Assembly (NCBI GenBank): GCA_035943635.1
Contig: DASZBX010000024.1
Span: forward strand, 22,401-86,400
Direction of reading: 5' to 3'
Length of the DNA: 64,000 nucleotides
Source of the DNA: DASZBX01 sp035943635
GTDB taxonomy: Bacteria > Actinomycetota > Actinomycetes > Streptomycetales > Catenulisporaceae
Position 1 is the first letter of the stretch. The number at the start of each line of letters is the position of its first letter. The position numbers were made by a program, and so were the translations under genes. The notes under the pieces were generated by a model. The model worked only from the letters and a program-made list of their open reading frames with translations. It was not told the origin of the DNA and searched no databases. Below are positions 35,730 through 44,759 of the stretch, piece after piece.

Positions 35730-37007
35730 ATGACAGTTACCCTCTCGCGCGGCGAAGCCGATCCGGTCGATGCCGTGGCGTCCCGGCTCGATGCCTTCCT
35801 GGCCGAGGGAGAGGCCGCCCTGATCGAGTTCCGCCGGGACGTGCACGCCCACCCGGAGCTGGGCAACACCGAGTTCCGCACCACCCAGCTGATCGCCGAC
35901 CGGTTGCTCGCGGCCGGCCTGGCCCCCCGGGTCCTGCCGGCCGGAACGGGCGTGATCTGCGACATCGGCCAGGGCGAGTACGGCTCGGGCGAGTACGGCC
36001 CGGCCGGCGCCCACCTGCCGGGGGAGCGCCCGGCCGGGCGCTACGGCCGGCTGGCCATCCGGGCCGACATCGACGCGCTGCCGATCCAGGAGTCCGGCCA
36101 GCTGCCGTTCCGCTCGGTCAACCCCGGCATCTCGCACTCCTGCGGGCACGACGTGCACACGGCCGTGGCCCTGGGCGCCGGCCTGTTCCTCGCGCAGGAG
36201 GCGCACGCCGGCCGGCTGGTCCGCCCGGTCCGGCTGATCTTCCAGCCGGCCGAGGAGATCATGCCCGGCGGCGCGCTGACCATGGTCGCGGCCGGCGCGC
36301 TGGACGGGGTCGGCAAGATCATCGGGCTGCACTGCGACCCGCGGATCGACGTGGGCCGGATCGGCCTGCGGGTCGGCCCGCTGACCGCCGCCTGCGACAA
36401 GGTCGCGGTCACCCTGGCCGGCCCCGGCGGGCACACCTCCCGCCCGCACCTGACCGTCGACCTGGTCTACGCCCTGGCCTCCCTGGTCACCCAGCTGCCG
36501 GCCGCGCTCTCCCGCCGGGTGGACCCGCGGTCCGGGCTGTCCCTGGTCTGGGGCGCGATCAACGCCGGGAACGCGGTCAACGCGATCCCGCAGGAGGGCA
36601 TCATCCAGGGCACCGTGCGCTGCATGGACGAACGGGCCTGGGCCGAGGCGCCGGACCTGATCGAGGAACTCGTGCGCACCGTGGCCGAGACCTACGGGGC
36701 CAAGTGCCAGCTGGACTACGTCCGCGGCGTGCCCCCGGTGGTCAACGAGGAGGCCGCGATCGAGGCGATGCGCGCCGCGGCCCACCGGGTGGTCGGCCCG
36801 GACGCGGTGGTCCCGGTCGAGCAGTCGCTCGGCGGCGAGGACTTCTCCTGGTACCTCCAGCACGTCCCCGGCGCGATGGCCCGGCTCGGCGTGCGCACCC
36901 CCGGCGACGCGGTGGTGCGCGACCTGCACCAGCCCACCTTCCATGCGGACGAGAGCGCCATCGCGGTCGGCGTGCGCTTCTTCGCCCAGACCGCCCTGGC
37001 CGGATAG
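35730..37007 (+). CDS. M20 family amidohydrolase / aminoacylase-type peptidase
   Basis: 425 aa, M20D-type. Metal-site motifs CGHDVHTAVALGAG (~140) and QPAEEIMPGG (~175) are present; the dimerisation domain (KVAVTLAGPGGHTSRPHL) lies centrally, and GGEDFSWYL near the C-terminus supplies the last ligands. No signal peptide, so it acts in the cytoplasm, hydrolysing N-acyl amino acids or related amides; exact substrate unclear. Confidence 0.92.
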   Translation: MTVTLSRGEADPVDAVASRLDAFLAEGEAALIEFRRDVHAHPELGNTEFRTTQLIADRLLAAGLAPRVLPAGTGVICDIGQGEYGSGEYGPAGAHLPGERPAGRYGRLAIRADIDALPIQESGQLPFRSVNPGISHSCGHDVHTAVALGAGLFLAQEAHAGRLVRPVRLIFQPAEEIMPGGALTMVAAGALDGVGKIIGLHCDPRIDVGRIGLRVGPLTAACDKVAVTLAGPGGHTSRPHLTVDLVYALASLVTQLPAALSRRVDPRSGLSLVWGAINAGNAVNAIPQEGIIQGTVRCMDERAWAEAPDLIEELVRTVAETYGAKCQLDYVRGVPPVVNEEAAIEAMRAAAHRVVGPDAVVPVEQSLGGEDFSWYLQHVPGAMARLGVRTPGDAVVRDLHQPTFHADESAIAVGVRFFAQTALAG

Positions 37008-37470
37008 CCCCGGCCGCACGGCCGGCCCGCCCCGCGAGCGCCGGCCCGGGGCGGCGAAACCCGGGCCGCGGGCCTGCGCCCGACCGGTCCGCGACCGCGC
37101 CCCGGCGCTTCATCCCACGTTCAGCCGTTCTCCGGCCCCGCGGCCCCGCACGCCCGCCGTAACCCTCATGCAGTCACCGAACGTGCGCCCTCCCTCGCGC
37201 CGGGTAGATCATGACACATGGTCTCCGACCCGGTCATCACGGATTCATCTCGACTTCCCCACGGGGTGATTGCGGTCCGGGGCCGCCCGGGCCACCCGGC
37301 CAAAAGATCAACTGCGCGATCTATTCTCACAGAGGTCGGCGGCAGACGCCGAAGACTCTCCCCCAGCCCGGCCCGGTACGGCGCCGCGTTTCCCGGATCC
37401 GCGGCGTGGAACAAGGCTGTGGGACGAGTAAGGGCGGGTTCCGCGTACATGTTTCCCACAGGAGGCTTTC
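37008..37470. other. 463-bp region before the BMP lipoprotein gene
   Basis: The first ~70 bp are GC-rich with short hairpins (CCGGCC-GCAC-GGCCGG) that may end the M20 gene. The rest is presumably the promoter and leader of the nucleoside transporter operon, ending in the inverted repeat at 37417-37461. No gene seen. Confidence 0.5.
37417..37461 (+). promoter_or_regulatory. Inverted repeat overlapping the bmp Shine-Dalgarno
   Basis: CTGTGGGA (37417-37424) pairs perfectly with TCCCACAG (37454-37461). The 3' arm includes the first bases of the AGGAGG site (37460-37465) of GTG 37471, so the stem could partly mask translation initiation. Confidence 0.45.
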
Positions 37471-38565
37471 GTGAAGAAGAGCATTCAGTTGGCTGCCGCC
37501 CTCGCGGCCGTCGGCCTGGCCGTCTCGGCCTGCGGGTCGAAGCCGGCCACCACGACGTCAAGCGGGAGCAGCGGCGCCTCCGCCGCGGCCTCGGCGTTCA
37601 AAGCATGTATGGTCACCGACACCGGAGGCCTCGATGACCACTCGTTCAACTCCGCGGCCTGGCAGGGGATGAACGACGCCAAGACCGCTTCCGACGGCAA
37701 GATCACCATCGCCGACGCGCAGTCCACCACCGAGAACGACTACGCCACCAACATCTCCGGCTTCGTCCAGGGCGGCTGCGGGATCATCGTCACGGTCGGG
37801 TACTCGATGGACACCGCCACCGTCGCCTCCGCGAAGACGAACACCAAGCAGGACTACGCGATCGTCGACAACGGATCCACTGGCTCGAACATCAAGGGCC
37901 TGCAGTTCAACACCGCCCAGGGCGCCTTCCTCGGCGGCTACATCGCGGCCGGCATGACCAAGACCGGCAAGGTGGCCACCTTCGGCGGCCAGAACCTGCC
38001 GTCGGTCGCGGTCTACATGGACGGGTTCTGGGAGGGCGTGCAGTACTACAACACCAAGCACAGCGCCCACGTCCAGGTCCTGGGCTGGAACGAGACCACC
38101 CAGCAGGGCACCTTCGACCCGACCAACTCCTTCACCGACACCAACGGCGGCCAGCAGATCGCCCAGACCTTCCAGTCCCAGGGCGCGGACATCGTCTTCC
38201 CGGTGGCCGGCGGCACCGGCGTCGGCGCGCTCGCCGCGGCCAAGGCCAGCAACGGCGCGCTCCAGGTGATCTGGGTCGACACCGACGGCTGCCAGGCCAA
38301 CCCGACCTACTGCGGCGTGATCCTGGGCACCGTGACCAAGGGCATCGGCCCCGCGGTCAGCAGCACCGTCGAGGACGCCCAGGCCGGCAAGTACGACGCC
38401 TCCTCGTACATCGGCACCCTGGCCAACAACGGCACCGCGTTCGTCCCCGGCACCACGCTCGGCTCGAGCATCCCGGCCGCGCTGACCGCCGAGGTCGCCA
38501 CCATCAAGACCGGCATCGAGGGCGGCTCCATCCCGATCACCTCGAAGAACCAGCCGACCAGCTGA
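37471..38565 (+). CDS. BMP family ABC transporter substrate-binding lipoprotein
   Basis: 364-aa lipoprotein. Signal peptide MKKSIQLAAALAAVGLAVSAC has the lipobox Cys at residue 21. The mature domain begins CMVTDTGGLDDHSFNS, typical of BmpA/PnrA-like purine-nucleoside receptors. GTG start with AGGAGG upstream. First gene of a five-gene nucleoside uptake and cytidine deaminase operon. Confidence 0.95.
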   Translation: MKKSIQLAAALAAVGLAVSACGSKPATTTSSGSSGASAAASAFKACMVTDTGGLDDHSFNSAAWQGMNDAKTASDGKITIADAQSTTENDYATNISGFVQGGCGIIVTVGYSMDTATVASAKTNTKQDYAIVDNGSTGSNIKGLQFNTAQGAFLGGYIAAGMTKTGKVATFGGQNLPSVAVYMDGFWEGVQYYNTKHSAHVQVLGWNETTQQGTFDPTNSFTDTNGGQQIAQTFQSQGADIVFPVAGGTGVGALAAAKASNGALQVIWVDTDGCQANPTYCGVILGTVTKGIGPAVSSTVEDAQAGKYDASSYIGTLANNGTAFVPGTTLGSSIPAALTAEVATIKTGIEGGSIPITSKNQPTS

Positions 38566-38697
38566 GCCCCGGCTCCCGCCCGCGCGCCCGGCCCCGGCCG
38601 GGCGCGTTCGGCCGTTGCGGCGCGCAGAACCCGCCGACCCCGGCGACGCGCGCCGCCGCCGTATTTGTCCAGGCCTAGCAAGTAAAAGGGACCCAGG

Positions 38698-40299
38698 GTG
38701 CGTCTGGAACTTCGCTCCATCACCAAGAGATTCGGCCCGCTGGTCGCCAACGACGCGATCAGCCTCACGGTCGAGCCGGGGGAGATCCACTGCCTGCTGG
38801 GCGAGAACGGGGCCGGCAAGTCGACCCTGATGAACGTCCTGTACGGGCTCTACCAGCCGGACGAGGGCGAGATCGTGATCGACGGGACCGCCCGCCCGCT
38901 GACCGGGCCGCGGGACGCGATCAAGGCCGGGATCGGCATGGTGCACCAGCACTTCATGCTCGTGCCGGTCTTCACCGTGACCGAGAACATCGTGCTCGGC
39001 GACGAGGACGCCAAACGCTTCGGCGTGCTGGACCGGCGCAAGGCCCGCGAACACGTGCGCTCGGTGTCCGAACGCTACAACCTCCCGCTGGACCCGGACG
39101 CCCGGATCGAGGACCTGCCGGTCGGCCTGCAACAGCGGGTCGAGATCGTCAAGGCCCTGGTCCGGGACGCCGAGGTGCTGATCCTGGACGAGCCGACCGC
39201 GGTGCTCACCCCGCAGGAGATCGAGGACCTGTTCGCGGTGATGAACCGGCTGCGCGCGGCCGGCAAGTCCATCGTCTTCATCACCCACAAACTCAAAGAG
39301 GTCAAGGCGATCGCCGACCGGATCACCGTCATCCGCCGCGGCAAGGTGGTCGGCGACGCGAGCCCCGGGATGAGCGAACAGGAACTGGCCGCCATGATGG
39401 TCGGCCGCTCGGTCAACCTGGTCGTGGACAAGGGCCCGGCCCGGCCCGGCGAAGCCTCGTTCCAGGTGCGCAACCTGACCGTGCTCGACGTGCACGGCCA
39501 GTCCGTCGTCGACGACGTCTCGTTCACCGTCCGCGGCGGCGAGATCCTGGGCATCGCCGGAGTGCAGGGCAACGGCCAGTCCGAACTGGCCGAGGCCATC
39601 GTCGGCCTGCTGCCGGCCGAAGCCGGCTCGATCGTGCTCGACGGCAGGGAACTGGTCGGCCTGACCACCCGCAAGGCCCTGGCCTCCGGGATCGGGTACA
39701 TCCCGGAGGACCGCTCGCACGACGGCGTGGTCGGGGAGTTCACCGTGGCCGAGAACCTCGTGCTCGACCTCTACCACTCGCCCCCGTTCGGCGGCGCCCT
39801 GTCCCTGGACCTGGCCGAGATGGACCGCAACGCCCGCCGGCGGATCGCCGAGTTCGACGTGCGCCCCACCGAAACGGACCACCCGGCCGGCAAACTGTCC
39901 GGCGGCAACCAGCAGAAGGTCGTGGTCGCCCGGGAGATGTCCCGCCCGCTGCGCCTGCTGGTCGCCTCCCAGCCCACCCGCGGCGTGGACGTGGGCGCGA
40001 TGGAGTTCATCCACAAGCGGATCGTGGCCGAACGCGACGCCGGCCGGCCGGTGGTGATCGTGTCCACCGAACTCGACGAGGTGCTCGCCCTGGCCGACGC
40101 GGTCGCCGTGATGTACCGCGGCAAGATCATCGCCACCGTGCCGCCGGACACCTCCCGCGAGGAGATCGGCCTGCTGATGGCCGGCGTCGCCCACGGCGAG
40201 CAGACCGGCGCCGCCGCAGCCGTGCCCGACCCGACCGGCTCCGCCGGAACCGACCCCGGGCCGGCCGGCCCGCCCGCCGACCGTGGAACGGAGGACTGA
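38698..40299 (+). CDS. ABC transporter ATP-binding protein (nucleoside type, tandem NBD)
   Basis: 533 aa with two nucleotide-binding domains. Domain 1: Walker A GENGAGKST, degenerate signature LPVGLQQRVEI, Walker B VLILDEPTAVLT. Domain 2: degenerate Walker A GVQGNGQSEL, signature LSGGNQQKVVVAREM, and LLVASQPTRGVDVGA. This pattern is that of the BMP-linked (NupO/YufO-like) transporters. GTG start. Energises nucleoside import with the two permeases that follow. Confidence 0.95.
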   Translation: MRLELRSITKRFGPLVANDAISLTVEPGEIHCLLGENGAGKSTLMNVLYGLYQPDEGEIVIDGTARPLTGPRDAIKAGIGMVHQHFMLVPVFTVTENIVLGDEDAKRFGVLDRRKAREHVRSVSERYNLPLDPDARIEDLPVGLQQRVEIVKALVRDAEVLILDEPTAVLTPQEIEDLFAVMNRLRAAGKSIVFITHKLKEVKAIADRITVIRRGKVVGDASPGMSEQELAAMMVGRSVNLVVDKGPARPGEASFQVRNLTVLDVHGQSVVDDVSFTVRGGEILGIAGVQGNGQSELAEAIVGLLPAEAGSIVLDGRELVGLTTRKALASGIGYIPEDRSHDGVVGEFTVAENLVLDLYHSPPFGGALSLDLAEMDRNARRRIAEFDVRPTETDHPAGKLSGGNQQKVVVAREMSRPLRLLVASQPTRGVDVGAMEFIHKRIVAERDAGRPVVIVSTELDEVLALADAVAVMYRGKIIATVPPDTSREEIGLLMAGVAHGEQTGAAAAVPDPTGSAGTDPGPAGPPADRGTED

Positions 40300-40304
40300 G
40301 CGCC

Positions 40305-41630
40305 ATGTCGACCGACATCTCCCCGCAGCCGACCCCGCCGGTGCCCCCGCCGGCCGAACCGGCCGCCGACGGCGCCCCCGGCGGCCTGGCCCTGCTGGTG
40401 CGCAACGTCTTCACCGCCGAGAACGGCGCCCTGGTCACCTTCCTGGCCATCGTGCTCGCCCTGGTCGTCGGCGCCGTCCTGATCGTGGTGTCCGACTCCA
40501 ACGCGATGGACGAACTCGGCTACTTCACCGCCGACCCCGGCGCGTTCTTCTCCACCGCCTGGCACGACATCGCCAACGGCTACAGCGCCCTGTTCCGCGG
40601 CGCGGTCTTCGACCCGGCCACGATCACCGGCAACCCGGCCCAGTTCTTCACCCCGATCGCCAACACCCTGGAGTTCGCCTCCCCGCTGATCTTCGGCGGC
40701 CTGGCCGTCTCGGTCGCCTTCCGGGCCGGGCTGTTCAACATCGGCGGCCAGGGCCAGCTGATCGCCGGCGCGATCTGCTCCAGCTACGTCGCCTTCACCT
40801 GGACCGCGCTGCCCGGCGCGGCGCACCTGATCGTCGCGGTCCTGGCCGGCATGCTCGGCGGCCTGGCCTACGCCGCGATCGTCGGCTGGCTCAAGGCCGA
40901 ACGCGGCGCGCACGAGGTGATCGTCACGATCATGCTCAACTACGTGCTGTACCTCCTGCTCGGCAGCTACCTGCTGACCACGGCCGCGTTCCACGACCCG
41001 AAGAACCCCGGCCAGGCCATCTCCAAGCCGGCCGACCGCAACGCGGTCCTGCCGCACCTGTTCGGCGACTCCATCCCGACCGACCTGGGCTTGCTGCTCG
41101 CCCTGGTCGCCACCTTCGCCACCGCCTGGTTCCTCCAGCGCTCCAAGCTCGGCTTCGAGGTGCGCGCGGTGGGCCTGAACCCGGCCGCCGCCCGGACCGC
41201 CGGGATCAGCGTGGGCAAGGTGCAGATCGCCGCGATGTCGCTCAGCGGCCTGCTGTTCGGCCTGGTCGGCGTCACCCAGGTGCTCGGCACGCTGAACCCG
41301 AACAACAACTCGCTCGGCCCGAACATCGACGCGGGCCTGGGCTTCAACGCGATCACCGTGGCCCTGCTCGGCCGGACCCGGCCCTGGGGCGTGGTCGGCG
41401 CCGCGATCCTGTTCGGCGGCCTGGAGGCCGGCGGCGCGGTGATGCAGACCCAGGCCGGGATCCCGAACGAGATCATCAACATCCTGCAGGCCCTGATCGT
41501 CATCTTCGTCGCCGCCCCGCAGCTGATCAAGGAGGTGTTCCGGCTGCGCGCGGCCCGGATCGCCCCCCGGCCCCGCGACACCCCGCCGCCCGCCGGGACG
41601 CCGGCCGCGACCGAAGGAGCCACCCTATGA
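40305..41630 (+). CDS. ABC transporter permease 1 (nucleoside)
   Basis: 441-aa permease of the BPD_transp_2 class, about ten helices. Motifs: FRAGLFNIGGQGQLIAGAI and GLLFGLVGVTQVLGT. A Pro-rich ~35-residue N-terminus precedes helix 1. ATG 40305 follows the ATPase stop by five bases; its stop overlaps the next permease ATG (ATGA). Confidence 0.94.
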   Translation: MSTDISPQPTPPVPPPAEPAADGAPGGLALLVRNVFTAENGALVTFLAIVLALVVGAVLIVVSDSNAMDELGYFTADPGAFFSTAWHDIANGYSALFRGAVFDPATITGNPAQFFTPIANTLEFASPLIFGGLAVSVAFRAGLFNIGGQGQLIAGAICSSYVAFTWTALPGAAHLIVAVLAGMLGGLAYAAIVGWLKAERGAHEVIVTIMLNYVLYLLLGSYLLTTAAFHDPKNPGQAISKPADRNAVLPHLFGDSIPTDLGLLLALVATFATAWFLQRSKLGFEVRAVGLNPAAARTAGISVGKVQIAAMSLSGLLFGLVGVTQVLGTLNPNNNSLGPNIDAGLGFNAITVALLGRTRPWGVVGAAILFGGLEAGGAVMQTQAGIPNEIINILQALIVIFVAAPQLIKEVFRLRAARIAPRPRDTPPPAGTPAATEGATL

Positions 41631-42943
41631 GCACGGCCGCCCCCCTGGCCACCGGCCCCGCCCGCGTGCCGGCGGCCGGCCGGGCCGCGCACCGGGCCAA
41701 GCTGGTCGGCGGCCTGGCCATGATGGCCTTCGGGATCTACGGGATCTTCGCCTTCGGCCTCGGCGTGCGCACCGGGAACGGCGCCGAGTCGGTCTTCGTG
41801 CTCAAGCAGTACCCGACCGACTCCGGCCCCGGGCCCTCCAGCCTGCCGGCCGGACCGGTCGCGATCGCCCTGAGCTGCTTCGCCGTGCTGTGCGGCGCGG
41901 CCCGGGCCTTCGCCCCGGCCGAGTCCGTGCTCGGCCGCCCGTCCGCCGCCCGCTGGCTGACCGCCGGATACTTCCTGTCCTACATCCTGGCCTTCCTGGT
42001 CTGGGCGGTGGCCGGATCCAACATCGGCCTGAACGTGCCGAACGTGCTGGTGCAGACCCTCGCGGCCGCGGTCCCGCTGACCCTGGGCGCGTGCAGCGGC
42101 CTGCTGTGCGAACGCTCCGGCGTGGTCAACGTCGCGATCGAGGGCCAGTTCCTGTTCGGCGCGTTCGCCTCCGCGATGGCCGCGACCATGGCGAACTCGG
42201 TCTGGGTGGGCATCCTGGCCGGGATGCTCGGCGGCGTGCTGCTCGGCGCGCTGCTGGCCGTGCTGGCCAACCGGTACCTGATCGAGCAGGTCGTCCTCGG
42301 CGTCGTGCTCAACCTGTTCGCCTCCGGCCTGACCGGCTTCCTCTACGACCGGCTGATGTCGGCCAACGGCACCGAGTACAACCAGCCGCCGCTGCTGAAC
42401 GCGATCAAGATCCCCGGCCTGTCCAAGATCCCGGTGATCGGCCCGGTGTTCCAGCAGAACATCCTGTTCTACGCCGCGTACGTGCTCGTCCCGGTGCTCT
42501 GGTATCTGCTCTACCGCACCCGCTGGGGCCTGCGCACCCGCGCCGTGGGCGAACACCCGCTGGCTGCGGACACCGTCGGCATCAAGGTGCTCGGACTGCG
42601 CTACCGCAACGTGATCACCGCCGGGCTGCTGTCCGGACTGGGCGGTGCCTGGATGACGATCGGCACCACCGGCCCGTTCGGCAAGGACCTGAGCAACGGC
42701 CGCGGCTACATCGCCCTGGCCGCGCTGATCGTCGGACGCTGGTCCCCGGTCGGCGCGATGGCCGCGGCCATCCTGTTCGGCTTCGCCACCGCGCTGAACC
42801 TGGTGCTCAACCCGATCGGCACCCCGATCCCGAGCGCCTTCCTGGCCATGGCCCCGTACCTGGCCACCATCTTCGTGGTGGCCGCGCTCGGCGGGCAGGT
42901 GCGCCCGCCGGCCGCCGAGAACAAGCCGTTCGTGAAGGGATGA
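41627..42943 (+). CDS. ABC transporter permease 2 (nucleoside)
   Basis: 438-aa BPD_transp_2 permease, hydrophobic throughout after residue ~30. Motifs: CSGLLCERSGVVNVAIEGQF and GLGGAWMTIGTTGPF. Heteromeric partner of the preceding permease. Both ends overlap neighbours by ATGA, so ABC-permease-permease-cdd is tightly coupled. Confidence 0.94.
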   Translation: MSTAAPLATGPARVPAAGRAAHRAKLVGGLAMMAFGIYGIFAFGLGVRTGNGAESVFVLKQYPTDSGPGPSSLPAGPVAIALSCFAVLCGAARAFAPAESVLGRPSAARWLTAGYFLSYILAFLVWAVAGSNIGLNVPNVLVQTLAAAVPLTLGACSGLLCERSGVVNVAIEGQFLFGAFASAMAATMANSVWVGILAGMLGGVLLGALLAVLANRYLIEQVVLGVVLNLFASGLTGFLYDRLMSANGTEYNQPPLLNAIKIPGLSKIPVIGPVFQQNILFYAAYVLVPVLWYLLYRTRWGLRTRAVGEHPLAADTVGIKVLGLRYRNVITAGLLSGLGGAWMTIGTTGPFGKDLSNGRGYIALAALIVGRWSPVGAMAAAILFGFATALNLVLNPIGTPIPSAFLAMAPYLATIFVVAALGGQVRPPAAENKPFVKG

Positions 42944-43353
42944 GCATGACCGAGCCCGCCCCGGCCCCGGACTGGGCCGTGCTGCGCGAGGCCGCCCGGG
43001 CCGCGATGGCCCGGGCCTACGCGCCGTACTCGAAGTACCCGGTCGGCGCCGCGGCCCTGGCCGACGACGGCCGGATCGTGTCCGGCTGCAACGTGGAGAA
43101 CGCCTCCTACGGGATGACCCTGTGCGCCGAGTGCGGGCTGGTGTCCGCGCTCCAGCTGACCGGCGGCGGCCGGCTGGTCGCGTTCGCCTGCGTGGACGGC
43201 GAGGGCGCGGTGCTGATCCCGTGCGGCCGCTGCCGGCAGCTGCTCTACGAGTTCGGCGGCCCCGCGCTGTTGGTCGACACCGCCCAGGGCGTGCTGACGC
43301 TGGCGGAACTGCTGCCACAGGCGTTCGGCCCCGAATATCTTGCCGGTCATTAG
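42940..43353 (+). CDS. cdd: Cytidine deaminase
   Basis: 137-aa homotetrameric-type CDA converting (deoxy)cytidine to (deoxy)uridine. CNVENASY, the catalytic CAE (C62-A-E64) and the zinc ligands PCGRC (C95, C98) are all present. The ATG overlaps the permease stop; a second ATG six bases on is also possible. Acting on imported nucleosides fits its place in the operon. Confidence 0.96.
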   Translation: MSMTEPAPAPDWAVLREAARAAMARAYAPYSKYPVGAAALADDGRIVSGCNVENASYGMTLCAECGLVSALQLTGGGRLVAFACVDGEGAVLIPCGRCRQLLYEFGGPALLVDTAQGVLTLAELLPQAFGPEYLAGH

Positions 43354-43389
43354 GATGTTTTCCGGGCTATTGCTCCGGGCGGGTTTTGC

Positions 43390-43395
43390 TACCAT
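43390..43395 (+). promoter_or_regulatory. -10-like TACCAT shared with the paralogue at 44760
   Basis: Sits in TTTTGCTACCATGAGCCCC, nearly identical to CTTTGCTAGCATGAGCGCC at 44692 upstream of the paralogous gene. Confidence 0.45.
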
Positions 43396-43452
43396 GAGCC
43401 CCATAACGGGGCCCACACAGGTGTCGCCCTAATCCTTTTGGGGGGATCCCAG

Positions 43453-44472
43453 ATGTCCTATCCTCAAGACCCGAACAATCCGTACGGCCAACCGGAGCAG
43501 AACCCCTACGGGCAGGGCGCCCCGAACCAGAACCCGTACGCGCAGCCCGGCCAGAACCCCTACGCGCAGCCGCAGGCCGGCGGCCTGTTCGACAGTGCGG
43601 GCAATCCGGCGCCGTTCGGCCAGCAGCCGCAGAACCCGTACGGGCAGCCCCAGGCCGGCCCCTACGACGGCGGGATCAACGCCGCGCCGACCCAGCTCTT
43701 CGGCCAGCAGCCGGACCAGAACCCGTACGGCCAGGCGCCCAGCCCCTACGCGCAGCCGGCCAACCCGTACGACGCCTCCGGCGGCCAGATACCCCAGGCC
43801 TACGGTCAGCAGCAGCAGTACGGCATGCCGCCGAACTACCCGCAGCAGCAGCCGTTCTACGGCCAGCAGCCGCCGGCCAAGAGCGGCAACAACGGCATGA
43901 TGGTCGGCATCGCCGCGGTCGTCGTGGTGGCGCTCGCCGCCGGCGGCTACTTCCTGCTGGGCACCAAGAAGAACCCCGGCCCGAGCCCGCTGACCCCGCT
44001 GATCGCCTCGCAGAGCGTGCTGCCCACGGCCGGTACGTCCGGCTCCCCGGCCGCGTCCGGCGGCCCGGTCACCCAAAACGGCAACTTCACCCCGCCGACC
44101 ACCTACTCCTCGGACTCGCTGGACTCCGACAACGGCTGCGGCGACTTCGCCGGCGACGAGGTGGACTTCCTGACCGCGACGATCGACCTGAACACGAACG
44201 CCGACGCGACCACCGCGTTCACCAAGCTCGCGGCCGGCGAGAAGACGGCCTCCGCCGACTCCCAGGACCCGACCCTACGCGCCGCCCTGGCCGCCGAGTC
44301 CACGTACATCACGGCCAACGAGGCCGCCCTGTCCGCCGGGATGGTCAGCTACAACTCCCTGGACGACGGCAGCTCCACCCAGTTCGCGGCCGCGTTCAAG
44401 GGCATCCAGTCCACGGACGAGTACATCAACGGCGTGTGCGGCCTGGCCAGCTGGGCCCCGACCGAGCCGTAA
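43453..44472 (+). CDS. Anchored protein with NPYGQ-rich repeats (paralogue A)
   Basis: 339 aa. Residues ~1-145 carry about nine NPYGQP/NPYAQP repeats and are cytoplasmic and disordered. One helix (VGIAAVVVVALAAGGYFLL) is followed by an extracytoplasmic domain with conserved pieces TTYSSDSLDSDNGCGDF, ADSQDPTLRAALAAES and IQSTDEYINGVCGL. The last two recur in the gene at 44760, so the two are paralogues. Two Cys may form a disulphide. ATG 43453 has a GGGGGG site. Function unknown. Confidence 0.8.
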   Translation: MSYPQDPNNPYGQPEQNPYGQGAPNQNPYAQPGQNPYAQPQAGGLFDSAGNPAPFGQQPQNPYGQPQAGPYDGGINAAPTQLFGQQPDQNPYGQAPSPYAQPANPYDASGGQIPQAYGQQQQYGMPPNYPQQQPFYGQQPPAKSGNNGMMVGIAAVVVVALAAGGYFLLGTKKNPGPSPLTPLIASQSVLPTAGTSGSPAASGGPVTQNGNFTPPTTYSSDSLDSDNGCGDFAGDEVDFLTATIDLNTNADATTAFTKLAAGEKTASADSQDPTLRAALAAESTYITANEAALSAGMVSYNSLDDGSSTQFAAAFKGIQSTDEYINGVCGLASWAPTEP

Positions 44473-44698
44473 CCCCGGCGCCGGCCCGCCCGCTGCGGCG
44501 GCCCACGTGAGCACCTCCGTGCGGCCGCCGCCGCGGCGGTCCGCGGCCCCGGGCCGGGCGCCGCCAGACCGCGGACGTCCCCCGACCGGCCCGCCGCGGC
44601 CCGCGCCCCGGCCGGACCCCCGGCCGCGGGCCCCGACACCCGCCTGGGCCTGCACCCTTGGACCGAACAGGGGGATTATCAGCGGGTATTCACTTTGC

Positions 44699-44704
44699 TA
44701 GCAT
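44699..44704 (+). promoter_or_regulatory. -10-like TAGCAT before paralogue B
   Basis: Lies in CTTTGCTAGCATGAGCGCC; matches the element before the gene at 43453. Confidence 0.45.
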
Positions 44705-44759
44705 GAGCGCCACTATGCGACCCGCCCGGCGGGCCCGACACTTCTCCTGGGGGGTTGTC

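Noticed and set aside
43394..43430. Short ATG frame (MSPITGPTQVSP) before the NPYGQ protein
   Set aside because: Its ATG overlaps the conserved -10-like element, and it ends before the ribosome site; treated as untranslated leader.
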